A DNA stretch of 64,000 bases, taken from the NCBI RefSeq assembly GCF_017888565.1, contig NZ_JAGHFX010000035.1, forward strand, positions 1 through 64,000. Direction: 5' to 3'. Of the stretch, positions 1 through 8,540 are shown one piece after another. Position numbers and translations under genes: made by a program. This DNA comes from Clostridium sp. Lineage in GTDB: Bacteria > Bacillota > Clostridia > Clostridiales > Clostridiaceae. A model generated the notes under the pieces. The model was not told the origin of the DNA and ran no database searches. It was given only the letters and a program-made list of their open reading frames with translations. Each line of letters starts with the position of its first letter. Positions within the stretch are counted from its first letter, which is position 1.

Positions 1-32
1 ATTTCATTATTTGAGAACCTTATTTTACTCAT
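1..32 (-). CDS. 5' end of a gene cut by the window edge; possibly IS3-family transposase OrfA
   Basis: Only the first ten codons are visible, reading MSKIRFSNNE. A good ribosome site (GAGGTG) lies seven bases before the ATG, so this is a real gene start. Several clostridial IS3-family OrfA helix-turn-helix proteins begin with a similar MSK-RF-E pattern, and a long hairpin lies just upstream, as at an IS end. The IS3 assignment is inference from memory of that family, because ten residues cannot prove it. Confidence 0.5.
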   Translation of the reverse strand, partial: MSKIRFSNNE

Positions 33-66
33 ATTAAATCACCTCATAACTTTATTGTACAAAAAA

Positions 67-115
67 AGAACCTATATAGATAGACTCTCTTTTATAAGTG
101 TCCATCTTATAGGTT
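67..115 (-). repeat. Long imperfect hairpin upstream of the truncated minus-strand gene
   Basis: The arms GAACCTATA and TATAGGTTC close a stem of about 20 pairs with a few mismatches. On the minus strand it is followed by seven T residues. It could be a terminator shielding the gene at 1-32 from outside transcription, or the folded terminal repeat of an insertion sequence. Both readings fit; the second would make this an IS boundary. Confidence 0.5.
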
Positions 116-188
116 CCATTTTAATATCTTCTCGCTTTTATTTTTATGATAAAATATAATTGAAATATATTTTAAAGAGGTGAATTTA

Positions 189-1094
189 ATGAAAATAGGA
201 ATAATTGGTTTAGGAAATATATGTGAAAAGGCTTACTTACCTGTTATTACAGCTATAGAGGGAATAGAAATAGTATTTTGCACTCGTAATAAGGAAAGAC
301 TAGATAATTTATCAAAAAAATATAGAATAGCGAAAGTTGTATCTACTGTAGATGAGTTAATTAATATGAATATCGATGCAGCTTTTGTTCATACAGTTAC
401 GGAAAGTCATATAGATATAATAGAAAATCTTTTAAATAATAATATCCATGTTTATGTAGACAAACCTATAAGCTATAACTATGAAGAGAGTAAAAGAGTA
501 TCTGATTTAGCTAAGAAAGTTAATAAAATACTAATGGTAGGATTCAATAGAAGGTTTGCACCAATGTATTCAAATTTAAAAAATTATGGGACACCTTCTG
601 TTATAAAGCTAGAAAAAAATAGAGTGAGTAGTCCAAAAGATCCCGTAGTATTTGTTTTAGATGATTTTATTCATGTTATAGATACGTTAAGATTTTTAAT
701 GAATGAAGAGATAGAAAGTATAAACGTAAATTGTCTAAAGAAGGAGGGGTTAATTTATAATGTTGTTGTTACAATGACAAGCAAAAATACGACTTGTATA
801 GCGATGATGAATAGGGATAGCGGTGCTAATGAAGAGGAGCTAGAATATACCTCATCAGGAAAAAAAGTAATAGTTAGAAATTTAATGGATTCAAAGGTAT
901 TAATAAATAATATAGAGGAAAATAAATCTTTTAAAGATTGGGATACTATTTTATATAGAAGAGGATTTGAAAATATAATAAATGAGTTTATTAACTCTGT
1001 AAAGTTAGGGATTCAGCCAATGCCAACAATAGAAGATGCGCTAAAGACTCATAAAATATGTGATGAAATTTTAAAGAAGATAAATGAGATTTAA
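189..1094 (+). CDS. Gfo/Idh/MocA family NAD(P)-dependent oxidoreductase
   Basis: Cytoplasmic dehydrogenase of 301 residues, likely acting on a sugar or cyclitol; the substrate cannot be told. The N-terminal Rossmann fold starts with KIGIIGLGN. A DKP motif near residue 91 replaces the family EKP and supplies the catalytic-site lysine. A C-terminal GFO_IDH_MocA beta-sheet domain follows. The ATG at 189 is chosen over an in-frame GTG at 180 because AGAGGTG at 175-182 is correctly spaced for it. It is monocistronic, ending in a strong hairpin shared with the convergent gene. Confidence 0.85.
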   Translation: MKIGIIGLGNICEKAYLPVITAIEGIEIVFCTRNKERLDNLSKKYRIAKVVSTVDELINMNIDAAFVHTVTESHIDIIENLLNNNIHVYVDKPISYNYEESKRVSDLAKKVNKILMVGFNRRFAPMYSNLKNYGTPSVIKLEKNRVSSPKDPVVFVLDDFIHVIDTLRFLMNEEIESINVNCLKKEGLIYNVVVTMTSKNTTCIAMMNRDSGANEEELEYTSSGKKVIVRNLMDSKVLINNIEENKSFKDWDTILYRRGFENIINEFINSVKLGIQPMPTIEDALKTHKICDEILKKINEI

Positions 1095-1126
1095 TAAGGA
1101 AGTGAGATTAATCTCACTTCCTTATT
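1093..1126. terminator. Bidirectional terminator, perfect 34-base palindrome
   Basis: Two perfect 17-base arms meet between the convergent oxidoreductase and permease genes and include part of both stop codons. It should end transcription from both sides. Confidence 0.85.
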
Positions 1127-2261
1127 AAATCTTTATATTTTTATTAATTAACCTTTTATTAGTATATTCTTTAATAAGTTGATAAGCTACGCTAAATGTT
1201 GGGATTCCAATTAACATCCCTATTAATCCAAGGGTACTACCACCAACTAACATAGCAAGCATAACCCATATTGCAGATAGCCCAACAGAGTTTCCAACTA
1301 CTTTAGGATAAATGATATTACCTTCAAGTTGCTGTAAGCATAAAATAAATACAATAAACCATAGGGCTTGTATAGGGTTTATTATAAGTATTAAGAATAC
1401 AGCTGGAATAGTACCAATAAATGCTCCGAATACTGGAATTAATGCTGTTACTCCAATAAGAACGCTAATAAGTAATGAGTAAGGCATTGAGAATATATTC
1501 ATTCCTACAAAGCAAAGGGCTCCTAATATAACAGCTTCTATGCACTGACCTGTTATAAATTTTGCAAAAGTAACATTAGCAAGTCTACCAATATCTATTA
1601 TTTTATCTGCTATAGATTTCTTTGAAAAAGCATATAATATCTTTTTAAAATGATATATTAGAGTTTCCTTGCTAGCTAACATATAAATTGTTAATACTAT
1701 AGAAAGAACAAAATTAACAACACCACTAGTGATATTCATTGTAGTATTCAATATACCAGTGAGAGAAGTAGTTAATAATCCACCAAAGAATTGAAGTAAT
1801 TCTTTCCATGTGCTCATTAAAGTATTATATACATTTTGTAAAATTTCAGTTGATGAAACAAATTCATTTATTAATGCTTCGAAAGATTTTATATATTCAG
1901 GAACAGTATCTAGCAGTGTTGAAACACTTGATACTAATTGTGGAATAACAAATAAAGCTAAAGCTATTATAAGCCCAATAACAGTAATAAATGTTGTTAA
2001 AATAGATAAAGGTCTCTTTAAGCCTCTTACAAAACTTGATTTTTCTTTATCTAAAAAATAAAATACGTTTTTTTCAAAGAATTTCATAGGTAAATTCAAT
2101 ACAAATGCCATTGCAAAGGCTATTATAAATGGATTTAGAATTCCTATAACATTTCCAAATGAACCAACTACATATTTTATATTTAAAAGTACAAAATATA
2201 AAACGATCAAATATGTTCCAAGTAAGATATTTTGCTTAAATTTGTTGTTTATTTCTTTCAA
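1125..2261 (-). CDS. AI-2E transporter family (PerM/YdbI-like) membrane protein
   Basis: Polytopic inner-membrane protein of 378 residues with roughly seven to eight hydrophobic segments, matching the usual family length of 340-390. The C-terminal half carries the conserved proline/glycine-rich region (LIPVFGAFIGTIPA, then QQLEGNIIYPKVVG and LIGIPTFSV). The family exports small molecules or ions; some members are Na+/H+ antiporters, and the AI-2 name is historical. Start is TTG at 2261, set by GGAGG at 2272-2276; the nearby ATG is out of frame and soon stops. A paralogue lies at 16888-18054. Confidence 0.85.
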   Translation of the reverse strand: MKEINNKFKQNILLGTYLIVLYFVLLNIKYVVGSFGNVIGILNPFIIAFAMAFVLNLPMKFFEKNVFYFLDKEKSSFVRGLKRPLSILTTFITVIGLIIALALFVIPQLVSSVSTLLDTVPEYIKSFEALINEFVSSTEILQNVYNTLMSTWKELLQFFGGLLTTSLTGILNTTMNITSGVVNFVLSIVLTIYMLASKETLIYHFKKILYAFSKKSIADKIIDIGRLANVTFAKFITGQCIEAVILGALCFVGMNIFSMPYSLLISVLIGVTALIPVFGAFIGTIPAVFLILIINPIQALWFIVFILCLQQLEGNIIYPKVVGNSVGLSAIWVMLAMLVGGSTLGLIGMLIGIPTFSVAYQLIKEYTNKRLINKNIKI

Positions 2262-2481
2262 ATTTATACATCCTCCAATTGATTAAAATATAATAAAAGG
2301 TTTAAAATTAAGTTTGGTTTAGAGCTATCCTATTAATACAATTATTGATTTAAAATAATATAATATAATTTTAAATCAATAATTGAATTAATACCAGTAA
2401 TAAAGGTCAAATCATTTGTAAAATAAATATTAAATATATATAATAATAACTATAAATTAAAATAGTAACGGAGTTGAGTGT

Positions 2482-3072
2482 ATGAGTAAGGTAAAGGTAA
2501 GTAATATAATAACATTAGCAGATACAAAATATTTAAAGTTGTATAATGCAGATTACATAAATAAAAAAGGTGATTTAAGAAGTTGGAGTATAGCGTCAAG
2601 AAAAGATTTAGAAACGATAAAGAGTAAATTTTTTGATGGATCAGAAGATAAAATAGATGCGGTTGTAATAGTTGCAAAGCATATAAAAGAAGATAAATTG
2701 GTTGTAATAAGACAATTTAGGGTTCCTATAAATAATTATGTTATTGAATTACCAGCTGGACTTATAGATAATAATGAAAGTTTTGAAGATGCAGTAAAGA
2801 GGGAATTAAAAGAAGAAACAGGTTTAGACCTTATAAGCATAGATTATAAAAATACTAAAGAAAAAGTTTATGTTTCAGTAGGTATGACTGATGAGTCTAT
2901 AGCCCTTGTTCAATGTGCATGTGATGGGGATGTATCATCAGATAACTTAGAGGATGATGAAGATATAGAAGTGATAATGGTTTCAAAAGAAGAAGCTAGA
3001 GCACTTATAAATTCTAATGAAAATATAGATGTTAAAGCACTGCTTGCAATTCAAAACTTTATATTAAGCTAA
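2482..3072 (+). CDS. Nudix hydrolase, ADP-ribose pyrophosphatase-like
   Basis: A 196-residue cytoplasmic hydrolase cleaving a nucleoside diphosphate linked to another moiety, most likely ADP-ribose. The Nudix box is complete at residues 93-115: G93, E99, R107-E108-L109, E111-E112, G114. The preceding VVIRQFRVP and ELPAG stretch is typical of the ADP-ribose pyrophosphatase group. ATG at 2482 has a modest GGAG site ten bases upstream. Single gene with its own terminator. Confidence 0.88.
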   Translation: MSKVKVSNIITLADTKYLKLYNADYINKKGDLRSWSIASRKDLETIKSKFFDGSEDKIDAVVIVAKHIKEDKLVVIRQFRVPINNYVIELPAGLIDNNESFEDAVKRELKEETGLDLISIDYKNTKEKVYVSVGMTDESIALVQCACDGDVSSDNLEDDEDIEVIMVSKEEARALINSNENIDVKALLAIQNFILS

Positions 3073-3100
3073 AAAGGTAGGGAGCATCCCTACCTTTTTT
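3071..3100 (+). terminator. Rho-independent terminator after the Nudix gene
   Basis: Stem GGTAGGGA / TCCCTACC with a GCA loop, flanked by A- and T-runs, begins two bases before the end of the stop codon. Confidence 0.9.
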
Positions 3101-3158
3101 AATAAATTTTCCAAAATGAGATAAAATATTAAGGACTATTGTGTATAGAGGTGCTAAA

Positions 3159-4142
3159 ATGGAAGACAAAATTATAAGCAATAAAAGAGAATATTTTGAA
3201 AATTTTGGGATGGATGAAGATGTAGTAGAAAAGGTAAGAAAAGAACTTTCATATATAAAACAATCAGGATATTTTACTGGAGAAAATAATATAAAAATAT
3301 ATTATGAAAAATATAAAGTAAAAAAAGAAATAGCAAAAATAGTTATTTCTCACGGATTTACAGAATGTATAGAGAAATATAAAGAAATAATATACTATTT
3401 CACAAGAGAAGGATATTCTGTTTATATAATGGAGCATAGAGGACATGGGAGATCTGGAAAATTAGGTATAAAAGATAATACACAAATAAATGTAGAGAGC
3501 TTTAATTATTATATAGAAGATTTAAAAAAATTTATTGATAAAATAGTAATTAAGAATAATAAAAGCCTGTATTTATTTTCTCACTCTATGGGCGGAGCAA
3601 TAGGGGCTATGTTTATAGAAAAGTATCCAGAGTATTTAAATAAAGCTATTTTATCGTGTCCTATGCTTGAAATAGCAATAGGGAAAGTTCCATGTTTTAT
3701 TGCTAGAAGTATAGCAAAAATAAGTATATTATTTGGAAAAGGTGATGAGTTTATATTTGGTAATATTCCTTATGAAAGTACATACGATTTTATGCTAGCA
3801 TCAACATCGAACGAAAGTAGGTATAGGGCATATTATAAAGAAATATTATGCAATGAAAAGATACAAAGAGGTGGGGGATCCTTTAGATGGTTATATGAAT
3901 CTTTAAAAGCAATTAAGTATATATTTAAGAAGAAAAATATAGCCAAGATAAAGATACCAGTTTTACTCTTTCAAGCTGGAAATGATGCTTTAGTTGGTGA
4001 AAAGGGAGAAAAAAGATTTTCTAAAAAATGTAATAAGTGTGAATTGGTTAGGTTTGAAAATGCTAAACATGAACTTTACTTAGAAAATGATGATGTATTA
4101 GTGCCATACTTAGATAAAATATTTAATTTTTTAGAAAGGTGA
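3159..4142 (+). CDS. Alpha/beta hydrolase (lysophospholipase / monoacylglycerol lipase type)
   Basis: Serine hydrolase of 327 residues. The nucleophile elbow SHSMGGA puts the catalytic serine near residue 143. HGFTE forms the oxyanion region and EHRGHGRSG is typical of the PldB/monoacylglycerol lipase group (Hydrolase_4). Candidate acid and base are Asp in QAGNDALVG and His in AKHELYLE. No signal peptide is seen, so it is probably cytoplasmic. ATG at 3159 is preferred to GTG at 3141 because TAGAGGTG ends six bases before it. It stands alone, followed by a terminator. Confidence 0.85.
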   Translation: MEDKIISNKREYFENFGMDEDVVEKVRKELSYIKQSGYFTGENNIKIYYEKYKVKKEIAKIVISHGFTECIEKYKEIIYYFTREGYSVYIMEHRGHGRSGKLGIKDNTQINVESFNYYIEDLKKFIDKIVIKNNKSLYLFSHSMGGAIGAMFIEKYPEYLNKAILSCPMLEIAIGKVPCFIARSIAKISILFGKGDEFIFGNIPYESTYDFMLASTSNESRYRAYYKEILCNEKIQRGGGSFRWLYESLKAIKYIFKKKNIAKIKIPVLLFQAGNDALVGEKGEKRFSKKCNKCELVRFENAKHELYLENDDVLVPYLDKIFNFLER

Positions 4143-4204
4143 ATTAGTATTATAGAATATTAATTAATGTAGGTATTGAAAAGTTTGTAATTATTAATAT
4201 TAAG

Positions 4205-4235
4205 CAGGCTATATAAAAATATAAGCCTGTTTTTT
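4205..4235 (+). terminator. Terminator after the alpha/beta hydrolase
   Basis: Stem CAGGCT-ATAT / ATAT-AAGCCTG followed by six T residues. The remaining 4236-4502 is very AT-rich DNA in which I see no other gene or structure. Confidence 0.75.
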
Positions 4236-4502
4236 AGTATTAACAATAATATTATTATAAAAATATGATATTATATAAGTTACAATAAAAACTTAACATT
4301 TAAATATAATATTAAGGAATTAATATTATAAAAATAAAGTTAGTATTTTAGAAGCTTATATAAAAAATTAAATAATATATATGATTTCAATTTTGATATC
4401 TTACTTAATATAAGTATATTAGACCTTTAATATACTATTAGTGTTAACTATATAGATTATCAATTGAGACATATATGTAAATGCATAAGGAGGTATATTA
4501 AA

Positions 4503-5054
4503 ATGCAAGAGATACTAAATTTAAAAGACAAGAGTGGAAATGTGGTTGATGCTAAATATAGAGAATTAGATTTAAGTTATATAGATCAAATAATGAGGCT
4601 ACAAGATATAATAATTGACGGATTAGAAGATAAGCAATTATATGCTCCTACAGAAAAAAATGAGTTTATAGAGTATTTTAAAAAGGGTGCTAAAATAATA
4701 GGCTATTTAAATGAAAAAGAAGAGCTAATTGCTATGGCAGTTTATATAAAAAAAGGGTATGAAAAAGGAAATTATGGATATGATTTAGATCTAGAAGGGG
4801 AAAAGCTACTTAAAGTTGGGCAAGTTGAATCAACTGTAGTTAGAAGTGATTATAGAGGAAATGGCCTTCAAAGAATACTTTGTGAAAAGATTGAAGATAT
4901 AGCTAAGAAAGATGATGTTAAACTATTAACATCAACAGCTTCACCGTATAACAAATATAGTGTTAATACATTTGAAAAATTAGGATATAAAATTAAAAAA
5001 GATAAAATTAAATATGGCGGATTAAGAAGATATGTATTAGCTAAAGAATTATAA
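4503..5054 (+). CDS. GNAT family N-acetyltransferase
   Basis: Predicted acetyl-CoA-dependent acyltransferase of 183 residues; acceptor unknown. The acetyl-CoA binding motif A is visible as VVRSDYRGNGLQRIL in the second half, followed by the TSTASPYNKYSVNTFEKLGY segment typical of GNAT motif B. ATG at 4503 is chosen because AAGGAGG lies just upstream; an in-frame start at 4464 has none. It is flanked by hairpins and appears monocistronic. Confidence 0.8.
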   Translation: MQEILNLKDKSGNVVDAKYRELDLSYIDQIMRLQDIIIDGLEDKQLYAPTEKNEFIEYFKKGAKIIGYLNEKEELIAMAVYIKKGYEKGNYGYDLDLEGEKLLKVGQVESTVVRSDYRGNGLQRILCEKIEDIAKKDDVKLLTSTASPYNKYSVNTFEKLGYKIKKDKIKYGGLRRYVLAKEL

Positions 5055-5095
5055 ATTAATGTAGCTGCTGAATTTTACAGTAGCTACATTAATTT
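5053..5095 (+). terminator. Hairpin after the GNAT gene
   Basis: A long stem (AAATTAATGTAGCT paired with its complement, extended inward by CTG/CAG) overlaps the stop codon. The T-tract is weak, so it may also work from the opposite strand. Confidence 0.7.
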
Positions 5096-5181
5096 ACTAT
5101 GTTATCTATATTGTAAAATAAATATAAGTTATAATATTCTTAAACTATATTAGTTAATAAAATATATTTAAAGGAGAAAAT

Positions 5182-5619
5182 ATGAAAAATAAATTTGATT
5201 CATTTGAAATGGCGATGCTTATAAAAGAGATATATTCAAGTACTATGAATATTTTAAGTAGTAGTTTGAAGGAAAGTGGATTAACACATCAACAAATAAT
5301 GGTTATAAAGATAATAGGGCACAATAAAGAGGTAACGATATCAAAGCTTTGTGAAGAAATGCACCTTGCAAAGGGAACAGTATCAGGGATTGTACAAAGG
5401 TTAGAAAGTATAGGCTACTTAGAAAAGATTAAATATGGTAGTGATAAACGTAATACATATGTTAGGTTTTCTGATAAAGGATTAGAGTTTTCAAAGGAAT
5501 TCAGAATGAAAATAAATAACAGCTTTGATATAGTTTTTGATAAGTTTACTGATGAAGAGGGGGAACGTGCAATAGAAGAACTTAGAAGAATAAAAGATAA
5601 GATAAAAAAGATTAATTAG
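5182..5619 (+). CDS. hsmR: MarR family regulator, HsmR-like
   Basis: A 145-residue winged-helix dimeric regulator. MarR features are the recognition region TISKLCEEMHLAKGTVSGIVQRLE and a wing ending in DKRNTYVRFSDKG. It is immediately upstream of an HsmA-family membrane protein. In Clostridioides difficile the HsmR/HsmA pair is a heme-sensing system in which heme relieves MarR-type repression. The symbol rests on this adjacency plus family resemblance. Unlike a simple operon, the two genes are separated by a terminator and a new promoter carrying two palindromic operators (5677-5712). ATG at 5182 follows AAGGAG. Confidence 0.75.
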   Translation: MKNKFDSFEMAMLIKEIYSSTMNILSSSLKESGLTHQQIMVIKIIGHNKEVTISKLCEEMHLAKGTVSGIVQRLESIGYLEKIKYGSDKRNTYVRFSDKGLEFSKEFRMKINNSFDIVFDKFTDEEGERAIEELRRIKDKIKKIN

Positions 5620-5643
5620 AGATTTTAAATTTAATCTCTTTTT
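5618..5643 (+). terminator. Terminator after the MarR gene
   Basis: Stem AGAGATT / AATCTCT begins at the stop codon and is followed by five T residues. It separates the regulator from the hsmA promoter starting at 5648. Confidence 0.65.
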
Positions 5644-5647
5644 AATC

Positions 5648-5712
5648 TTGACATAAGAAATATTGAAAAGTATAATAGTTTGCATACGAACTAAATAGTT
5701 TGTATGCAAACT
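5648..5712 (+). promoter_or_regulatory. Consensus sigma-A promoter with two MarR-type operators
   Basis: TTGACA (5648-5653) and TATAAT (5671-5676) are both perfect and 17 bases apart. Directly after the -10 box lie two 16-base near-palindromes, AGTTTGCATACGAACT (5677-5692) and AGTTTGTATGCAAACT (5697-5712), separated by four bases. A regulator bound here would cover the start site, giving strong repression of a very strong promoter. The upstream MarR protein is the obvious candidate. Confidence 0.85.
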
Positions 5713-5730
5713 TATTTGGAGGGATGAAAG

Positions 5731-6123
5731 ATGAATTCAGAATTAATTTTAGCTATTGTAACTATAACATTAGCACTAGTATTTTACACAATAGGTGTAT
5801 TTGGAGAGAGAAAAGCTAAGAGTTTAAGCAAAAAACATGTAATTATATTTTGGTTAGGTTTAATTTTTGATACTACAGGAACATTAACAATGAGTAAAAT
5901 AGCAGAAGAAGGAATAAAAGGAATTTCAGAAGTTTCTCAAATGATCCATGGTGTAACTGGACTTTTAGCTATTATTCTAATGTTATTTCATGCTGTATGG
6001 GCAACTTGGGTTTTATATAAAAATGATGAAAAGAAAAAAGCTACATTCCATAAGTTTAGCATAGCTGTATGGTTAGTATGGTTAGTACCATATATAGTTG
6101 GTATGATAATTGGAATGATGTAA
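5731..6123 (+). CDS. hsmA: HsmA family membrane protein (TIGR03987)
   Basis: Integral membrane protein of 130 residues with four hydrophobic helices (about 5-25, 38-58, 68-95 and 105-130). Residues FDTTGTLTM, MIHGVTGLLA and LMLFHAVWA match the HsmA/TIGR03987 family, and the histidines in helix 3 could ligate heme. In C. difficile HsmA is a heme-responsive membrane protein that protects from heme and oxidative stress. The job here is inferred from that work. ATG at 5731 follows GGAGGG at 5718-5723, just after twin operators. Confidence 0.8.
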   Translation: MNSELILAIVTITLALVFYTIGVFGERKAKSLSKKHVIIFWLGLIFDTTGTLTMSKIAEEGIKGISEVSQMIHGVTGLLAIILMLFHAVWATWVLYKNDEKKKATFHKFSIAVWLVWLVPYIVGMIIGMM

Positions 6124-6128
6124 AAGTG

Positions 6129-6160
6129 GGAGCTTATTCCTTTGAATAAGCTCCTTTTTT
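6129..6160 (+). terminator. Terminator after hsmA
   Basis: Stem GGAGCTTATTC / GAATAAGCTCC with a four-base loop and six T residues. The AT-rich 6161-6361 ahead of the suf operon has a TATAAT at 6280-6285, but its upstream box is too far away for a confident promoter call. Confidence 0.9.
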
Positions 6161-6361
6161 ATATAAAGTAAAAAATATTTAGCAATGTAAAGCTAATATA
6201 AGTTAATAGTAAATAATTAGGCAATATAGTTCAAATTTAAAAAAATACCAGTTGATTAAATCTGAGTAATTTAGTATGATATAATCAATTCAGAGTGAAA
6301 TAATAAGGATTAAATTAAATAAACTTAAAATAAATTCAAACATAATTAAGGAGATGTAAAT

Positions 6362-7114
6362 ATGAGTGATGTTTTATTAAATATAAATGGATTAAAAACG
6401 GCTGTTGAGGGAAAAGAAATTCTTAAAGGCTTAGATTTAAAGATAAACAAAGGTGAAATTCACGTTATAATGGGACCAAATGGTGCTGGAAAGTCAACAT
6501 TAGCTAATACTTTAATGGCTCATCCAAAATACAAGCAAGTTGAAGGTGAAGTCACATTTGAAGGTGAAGATATAACAGAATTAAAAACTGATGAAAGAGC
6601 AAAGAAAGGCTTATTTTTATCATTTCAACATCCAGAAGAAGTTCCAGGTATAACTGTAGAAAACTTTATAAGAAGCGCTAAAATAGCTAAGGATGGACAA
6701 TTAATTAAATTCTTAAAGTTTGATAAAGATTTAAAGAATAATATGAAAGAATTAAAAATGGATAATGAATATGCAAAGAGATATTTAAATGTTGGTTTCT
6801 CTGGTGGAGAAAAGAAAAAAAATGAAATATTACAAATGCTTATGCTAAGCCCTAAGCTTGCAATACTTGATGAAACTGACTCAGGATTAGATGTAGATGC
6901 TATAAGAATAGTTTCACAAGGTATAAAGATGTTTGCAAATGAAGAAAATGGAGTGCTAATAATAACACATAATACAAAAATACTTGAAAACTTAAAAGCT
7001 GATTATGTTCATGTTTTAGTTAATGGAAAAATAGTTAAAACAGGAGATGCAACATTAGCTAAGGAAATTGAGAAAAATGGATATGAAGCTTTTAAAGCAG
7101 AAGCAGCAATGTAA
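6362..7114 (+). CDS. sufC: Fe-S cluster assembly ATPase SufC
   Basis: ABC-type ATPase of 250 residues that powers the SufBCD scaffold. Visible motifs are Walker A (GPNGAGKS), the FQHPEEVPG segment specific to SufC, signature SGGEKKKNE and Walker B (LAILDETDSGLD). The DETDSGLD form, rather than DEP, is characteristic of SufC. It is first in the operon sufC-sufB-sufD-sufS-sufU, starting at ATG after AAGGAG. No IscR/SufR gene is adjacent. Confidence 0.96.
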   Translation: MSDVLLNINGLKTAVEGKEILKGLDLKINKGEIHVIMGPNGAGKSTLANTLMAHPKYKQVEGEVTFEGEDITELKTDERAKKGLFLSFQHPEEVPGITVENFIRSAKIAKDGQLIKFLKFDKDLKNNMKELKMDNEYAKRYLNVGFSGGEKKKNEILQMLMLSPKLAILDETDSGLDVDAIRIVSQGIKMFANEENGVLIITHNTKILENLKADYVHVLVNGKIVKTGDATLAKEIEKNGYEAFKAEAAM

Positions 7115-7130
7115 TATGGAGGTGAATACT

Positions 7131-8540
7131 TTGGAAATAAAGAAGAAGACCTATGTAGATGATATGGATAGAGGTGTCTACGATGTTAAAAATGAAGACA
7201 GATTTGACTTCAAGGCAGATAAGGGATTAACAAAAGAAATCGTAGAAACTATATCTAAAGAAAAAGATGAACCAGAATGGATGAGAGAATTTAGATTAAA
7301 ATCTCTTGATATATATAATAAGATTAAGCTTCCAACATGGGGACCATCATTGGATGAGCTAGACATGAATAACATAGTTACTTATGTTAGACCAAAGTCA
7401 AAGCTTAATGAAAGCTGGGAAGAGGTTCCAGAAGATATTAAAAAGACATTTGATCTTTTAGGAATACCAGAAGCAGAAAAGAAATCATTAGCTGGAGTTG
7501 GAGCACAATATGATTCAGAAGTTGTTTATCATAGTATAAGAGAAGATCTTGTTAAGCAAGGTGTTATATATACAGATATGGAAACTGCAGTTAAAGAATA
7601 TGAAGATATAGTTAGAGAATATTTTATGAAATGTGTTGCTCCAAGTGATCATAAATTTGCGGCACTACATGGAGCAGTATGGTCAGGTGGATCATTTGTA
7701 TATGTACCAAAAGGAGTAAATGTAGATATACCACTACAATCGTATTTTAGATTAAACTCACCAGGTGCAGGACAATTTGAACATACTTTAATAATAGTTG
7801 AAGAAGGCGCAACCCTTCACTTTATAGAAGGATGTTCAGCACCTAAATATAACATGACTAATCTTCATGCTGGATGTGTTGAATTATTTGTAAAAGAAGG
7901 AGCTACTCTTAGATATAGTACAATAGAAAACTGGTCAAAGAATATGCTTAACTTAAATACAAAGAGAGCAATAGTCGAAAAGAACGGAAGAATAGAATGG
8001 GTATCAGGATCATTTGGATCAAAGATATCAATGCTTTATCCTATGAGCATTTTAAAAGGAGAAGGAGCAAGAGCTGAATTTACAGGAGTATCTTTTGCTG
8101 GTAAAGGTCAAAACTTAGATACTGGAGCGAAAATAATACATGCAGCACCAAATACTTCTTCAACAATAAACTCAAAATCTATCTCTAAAAATGGAGGAGC
8201 AGCTACTTATAGAGGAGTTGTAAAAGTAAATGCAAATGCTTATAACTCTAAATCAGTAGTATCATGTGAATCATTAATGCTAGATAATTTATCTAAATCG
8301 GATACTATACCAGTTATAGATTTAATGAATGATGATGTTGAAATAGGGCATGAAGCTAAAATAGGTAAAATTAGTGATGAAGCTATATTCTATCTAATGA
8401 GTAGAGGAATAAGTGAAGAAGAAGCTAAGTCAATGATAGTAAGAGGATTCGTTGAACCTATATCAAAAGAATTACCACTTGAATATGCGGTAGAAATGAA
8501 TAATTTAATTAAGCTTGAATTAGAAGGGAGCATTGGATAA
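7131..8540 (+). CDS. sufB: Fe-S cluster assembly protein SufB
   Basis: Scaffold subunit of SufBC2D, 469 residues, the usual length. It contains WSGGSFVYVPKGV, FEGCSAPKYN-type and TIENWSKNMLNLNTKRA stretches and the C-terminal SCESL/GHEAKIGKISDEAIFYLMSRGI block. Start is TTG at 7131, with GGAGGTG at 7118-7124 and six-base spacing. An in-frame ATG at 7116 has no ribosome site. It begins 16 bases after sufC, and its stop overlaps the sufD ATG (TAATG). Confidence 0.95.
   Translation: MEIKKKTYVDDMDRGVYDVKNEDRFDFKADKGLTKEIVETISKEKDEPEWMREFRLKSLDIYNKIKLPTWGPSLDELDMNNIVTYVRPKSKLNESWEEVPEDIKKTFDLLGIPEAEKKSLAGVGAQYDSEVVYHSIREDLVKQGVIYTDMETAVKEYEDIVREYFMKCVAPSDHKFAALHGAVWSGGSFVYVPKGVNVDIPLQSYFRLNSPGAGQFEHTLIIVEEGATLHFIEGCSAPKYNMTNLHAGCVELFVKEGATLRYSTIENWSKNMLNLNTKRAIVEKNGRIEWVSGSFGSKISMLYPMSILKGEGARAEFTGVSFAGKGQNLDTGAKIIHAAPNTSSTINSKSISKNGGAATYRGVVKVNANAYNSKSVVSCESLMLDNLSKSDTIPVIDLMNDDVEIGHEAKIGKISDEAIFYLMSRGISEEEAKSMIVRGFVEPISKELPLEYAVEMNNLIKLELEGSIG

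Noticed and set aside
1125..2261. Quorum-sensing autoinducer-2 export as the function of the AI-2E protein
   Set aside because: The family name is historical, and no luxS or related gene is present in the window. Function is left open.
2450..2677. Minus-strand reading frame opposite the Nudix gene
   Set aside because: It is a mirror of the strongly supported Nudix coding sequence, without a ribosome site, and is Leu/Tyr-rich as expected from AT-rich antisense.
7068..7131. An earlier sufB start inside the sufC coding sequence
   Set aside because: The TTG at 7131 has a well placed GGAGGTG and gives the standard SufB N-terminus; the earlier codons have no ribosome site.
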